A DNA stretch of 36,750 nt from Candidatus Scybalocola faecigallinarum (GTDB lineage Bacteria > Bacillota > Clostridia > Lachnospirales > Lachnospiraceae): assembly GCA_018711005.1 (NCBI GenBank), contig DVIT01000034.1:1-36750 (forward strand). Reading direction: 5' to 3'. Positions 34,743 through 36,750 of the stretch are shown in pieces; position 1 is the first letter of the stretch; each line of letters begins with the position of its first letter. The notes under the pieces were generated by a model. That model was not told the DNA's origin. It ran no database searches and worked only from the letters and a program-made list of their open reading frames with translations. Both the position numbers and the translations under genes were made by a program.

Positions 34743-36365
34743 CTATTTTTCCTGTCCGGCCTCTGCTCTGTGATCCACAGCCGCAGCGATAAATCCCCGG
34801 AACAGAGGATGAGCGTGGTTGGGACGGGATTTTAATTCAGGATGCCCCTGGGTGCCAATAAAGAACGGATGATCCTTTAACTCGATCATTTCCACGATCC
34901 TTCCGTCCGGGGACAGTCCTGCCAGAGTCATTCCCGCATTTTTTAGTTTATCTCTGTAATCATTATTGACTTCGTAACGATGGCGGTGGCGTTCGGAAAT
35001 TTCTTTCGTTCCATAAAGTTCCATGGCCTTACTTCCGTCGGCCAGGACGCAGGGGTAAGCCCCAAGGCGCAATGTACCGCCAATATCCTCGATGCCGTCC
35101 TGCTCCGGCATAAGGGCGATCACCGGATGCATGGTATCCGGATCCAGTTCAATACTGTTGGCATCGTGATATCCAAGGACATCTCTGGCAAACTCCACAA
35201 TAGCCATCTGCATTCCAAGGCAGATACCCAGAAATGGAATGTTATTTTCCCGGGCATAGCGGATCGCCATGATCTTTCCTTCCGTTCCCCGGGTTCCAAA
35301 GCCGCCGGGAACAAGTACGCCGTCTACGCCATCCAGCTGCTTTTTGCAGGTTTCTTCATCTGTAATATCCTCTGAATCTACCCAGCGGATGCGTACATTG
35401 GCATGACTGGCGATTCCGCCGTGCTTTAAAGCTTCCACTACGCTTAAATACGCATCATGGAGCTGGACATATTTGCCTACCATGGCAATTTCCACCTCAA
35501 TCTTTGGATGCCGCAGGGCATCTACCATCGCTACCCAGTCTGTCAGATCCGGTTCCGGACAATCCAGCTTCAGGCTTTCGCACACCACCTGGGCCAGATG
35601 CTCTTTTTCCATGGCCAGAGGGGCTTCATAAAGATATTCCACATCCAGGTTCTGAAGCACATGACTGCAAGGAACATTACAAAACAAAGCGATCTTATCT
35701 TTAATATCCTGTCCCAGAGGATACTCGCTGCGGCATACAAGCACATCCGGCTGAAGGCCCATGCCCTGAAGCTCTTTGACGCTGGCCTGGGTCGGCTTTG
35801 TTTTCAGTTCTCCGGAAGCTTTCAGATAAGGGATCAGAGTCACATGGATCAAAATCGCGTTTTCATGACCTACATCATGCTGAAACTGACGAATAGCCTC
35901 TAAAAACGGCTGGCTTTCAATATCTCCCGCTGTTCCGCCAACCTCAATAATAGCAATACGCTCCTCATCCGGGGATTTTGCCCGGTAAAACCGGCTTTTG
36001 ATTTCATTTGTAATATGTGGGATCACCTGAACGGTACCTCCGCCATAGTCTCCATGACGCTCCTTCTGGAGCACAGACCAGTATATTTTTCCTGTGGTTA
36101 CATTAGAATTGCGATCCAGGCTTTCGTCAATAAACCGCTCATAATGGCCCAGATCCAAATCGGTTTCCGTGCCGTCATCGGTCACAAACACTTCCCCGTG
36201 CTGGATGGGATTCATTGTTCCCGGATCCACATTAATATAGGGATCAAACTTCTGCATGGTCACCCGGTATCCTCTGGCCTTTAAAAGCCGTCCCAGGGAC
36301 GCAGCTGTAATACCCTTTCCAAGCCCGGAGACAACGCCCCCGGTTACAAAAACATACTTAACCAT
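34743..36365 (-). CDS. pyrG: CTP synthase
   Basis: A 540-residue CTP synthase, aminating UTP with glutamine-derived ammonia and ATP. The N-terminal synthase domain starts [15 protein letters not shown] (P-loop). The C-terminal class I glutamine amidotransferase domain has [11 protein letters not shown], the Cys nucleophile in FLGICLGMQ and the His-Glu pair in [12 protein letters not shown]. The ATG at 36365 is eight bases after GGAGG; the GTG at 36368 also reads in frame but is poorly spaced. Upstream are a 170-base GC-rich structured region and a terminator, so expression may be attenuated. Downstream comes gltB. Confidence 0.98.
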   Translation of the reverse strand: MVKYVFVTGGVVSGLGKGITAASLGRLLKARGYRVTMQKFDPYINVDPGTMNPIQHGEVFVTDDGTETDLDLGHYERFIDESLDRNSNVTTGKIYWSVLQKERHGDYGGGTVQVIPHITNEIKSRFYRAKSPDEERIAIIEVGGTAGDIESQPFLEAIRQFQHDVGHENAILIHVTLIPYLKASGELKTKPTQASVKELQGMGLQPDVLVCRSEYPLGQDIKDKIALFCNVPCSHVLQNLDVEYLYEAPLAMEKEHLAQVVCESLKLDCPEPDLTDWVAMVDALRHPKIEVEIAMVGKYVQLHDAYLSVVEALKHGGIASHANVRIRWVDSEDITDEETCKKQLDGVDGVLVPGGFGTRGTEGKIMAIRYARENNIPFLGICLGMQMAIVEFARDVLGYHDANSIELDPDTMHPVIALMPEQDGIEDIGGTLRLGAYPCVLADGSKAMELYGTKEISERHRHRYEVNNDYRDKLKNAGMTLAGLSPDGRIVEMIELKDHPFFIGTQGHPELKSRPNHAHPLFRGFIAAAVDHRAEAGQEK

Positions 36366-36535
36366 CACATTTTCCTCCTTGTTATGAGCACTTAGCGGCT
36401 GTCCCTTAGCCGCTTACGTGCGATACATGCCGCCGCCGTTAGCGAGGTCTTTTCGAGCTTACAAGGCGGCTCGTTGGCCGTGTTTTCACGGCCTTTTAGG
36501 TATCCCCGGAGGGGATTTCCATTTTCTTCAAACAC
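36366..36535 (-). other. GC-rich structured region in the pyrG leader (possible ncRNA or dispersed element)
   Basis: Non-coding by eye, with successive hairpins on the minus strand: ATCCCC-TCC-GGGGAT (about 36504-36518), GGCCGTG-AAAA-CACGGCC (about 36478-36495), GCCGCC with GGCGGC (about 36430-36473), and GCAC...AGCGGCT-AAGGGAC-AGCCGCT...GTGC (about 36389-36422) just before the ribosome site. It contrasts with the AT-rich flanks. I do not recognise it as a known riboswitch. It could be a structured leader, a dispersed palindromic element, or both. Confidence 0.5.
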
Positions 36536-36588
36536 AAAAAAGGTGTCAAAACCACTGTAATCTCTCCCAATTACACTGATCCGACACC
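36536..36588 (-). terminator. Intrinsic terminator or attenuator upstream of pyrG
   Basis: Outer stem GGTGTC (36588-36583) with GACACC (36547-36542), inner stem TGTAAT with ATTACA, and G-U-containing pairs between, followed by six T on the minus strand. It may end the upstream gene (stop at 36620) or attenuate pyrG from the promoter at 36619-36647. A short hairpin UGAC-AAGGGU-GUCG (36595-36582) overlaps its 5' arm. Confidence 0.8.
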
Positions 36589-36618
36589 CTTGTCACGCTT
36601 TTCTCATTAATGCATAAT

Positions 36619-36647
36619 ACTATACCCCATTTCCATCGATTTGTAAA
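36619..36647 (-). promoter_or_regulatory. Predicted promoter ahead of the pyrG leader
   Basis: On the minus strand TTTACA (36642-36647), 17-bp spacer, TATAGT (36619-36624). The -10 overlaps the stop codon of the upstream partial gene. I see no better promoter between the terminator and pyrG. Confidence 0.7.
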
Positions 36648-36750
36648 GAAAAATTTTCGCAATCTATTCTGGCAGCCGGAAACACTTGCTGTTTCCTGCC
36701 TTTCCAGACTATTACGGTTACTGCGGCAAAAATTGCAATTTCGTCCGTAC
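36620..36750 (-). CDS. C-terminal end of an unidentified protein (cut by window edge)
   Basis: An open frame enters from the right edge and stops at TAG 36620-36622, giving 42 residues that look protein-like: DEIAIFAAVTVIVWKG, then a basic stretch, ending FSLQIDGNGV. The hydrophobic-helix-plus-basic pattern recalls ends of small sodium-pump decarboxylase subunits, but that is only an impression. The terminator 32 bp after the stop supports a real gene end. Confidence 0.45.
   Translation of the reverse strand, partial: TDEIAIFAAVTVIVWKGRKQQVFPAARIDCENFSLQIDGNGV

Noticed and set aside
36536-36647. B. subtilis-type pyrG control by reiterative G addition
   Set aside because: The predicted transcript start is not a run of G, so that mechanism does not fit.
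1-36750. CRISPR arrays, tRNA or rRNA genes
   Set aside because: No regularly spaced repeats and no cloverleaf or rRNA-like stretches were noticed on either strand.

Overview
The window reads as a chromosomal segment of an anaerobic Clostridia member, most likely Lachnospiraceae. The evidence is the style of its carbohydrate locus (YesMN-type regulators, LplB/LplC-like permeases, a domain-permuted GH3), the archaeal-type AspRS with GatCAB, rubredoxin plus flavodiiron protein, a glnA-ANTAR pair, strong AGGAGG ribosome sites and moderate GC. Every real gene I can support lies on the minus strand, so transcription runs from high to low coordinates.

Region 1 (1-595): the start of an Rpn/PDDEXK-type nuclease-transposase gene cut by the window edge, its promoter, and a long imperfect hairpin. 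Region 2 (595-13661): a glycan-use locus. A YesM-like sensor kinase and YesN-like AraC-type regulator precede two ABC sugar permeases, a type-B carboxylesterase, a cytoplasmic GH9, a solute-binding lipoprotein and a domain-permuted GH3. No transport ATPase is present, so a shared one elsewhere must serve. The permease and binding-protein promoters share an operator-like pair of direct repeats 21 bp apart, which I read as the regulator's binding site. Region 3 (13700-16411): an accessory island with an Rpn C-terminal remnant, a membrane-anchored Mrr-type nuclease, and an ISAs1-family insertion sequence with exact 19-bp inverted ends and a 10-bp target duplication. Its transposase carries one in-frame stop codon.

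Region 4 (16430-25050): oxygen defence (flavodiiron protein then rubredoxin), tRNA-dependent Asn/Gln synthesis (aspS2, gatC, gatA, gatB), and glutamine synthetase followed by its ANTAR regulator. The glnA leader has a consensus promoter, a strong intrinsic terminator and a competing six-base-loop hairpin, as expected for ANTAR antitermination. Region 5 (25071-28602): a double-GNAT acetyltransferase, an unrecognised 306-residue protein and an intact Rpn-family gene. Region 6 (28603-36750): glutamate synthase (gltB, gltD) and CTP synthase (pyrG), preceded by a GC-rich structured leader, a terminator or attenuator, a promoter and the last 43 codons of an unidentified gene.

PyrG, GltBD, GatCAB and GlnA all consume or make glutamine, so the right half of the window is a glutamine-economy neighbourhood. 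The left half is a sugar-responsive catabolic locus, and the two are separated by mobile and defence-like DNA. Motifs and coordinates were read by eye; family assignments come from recognised motifs, not database searches.
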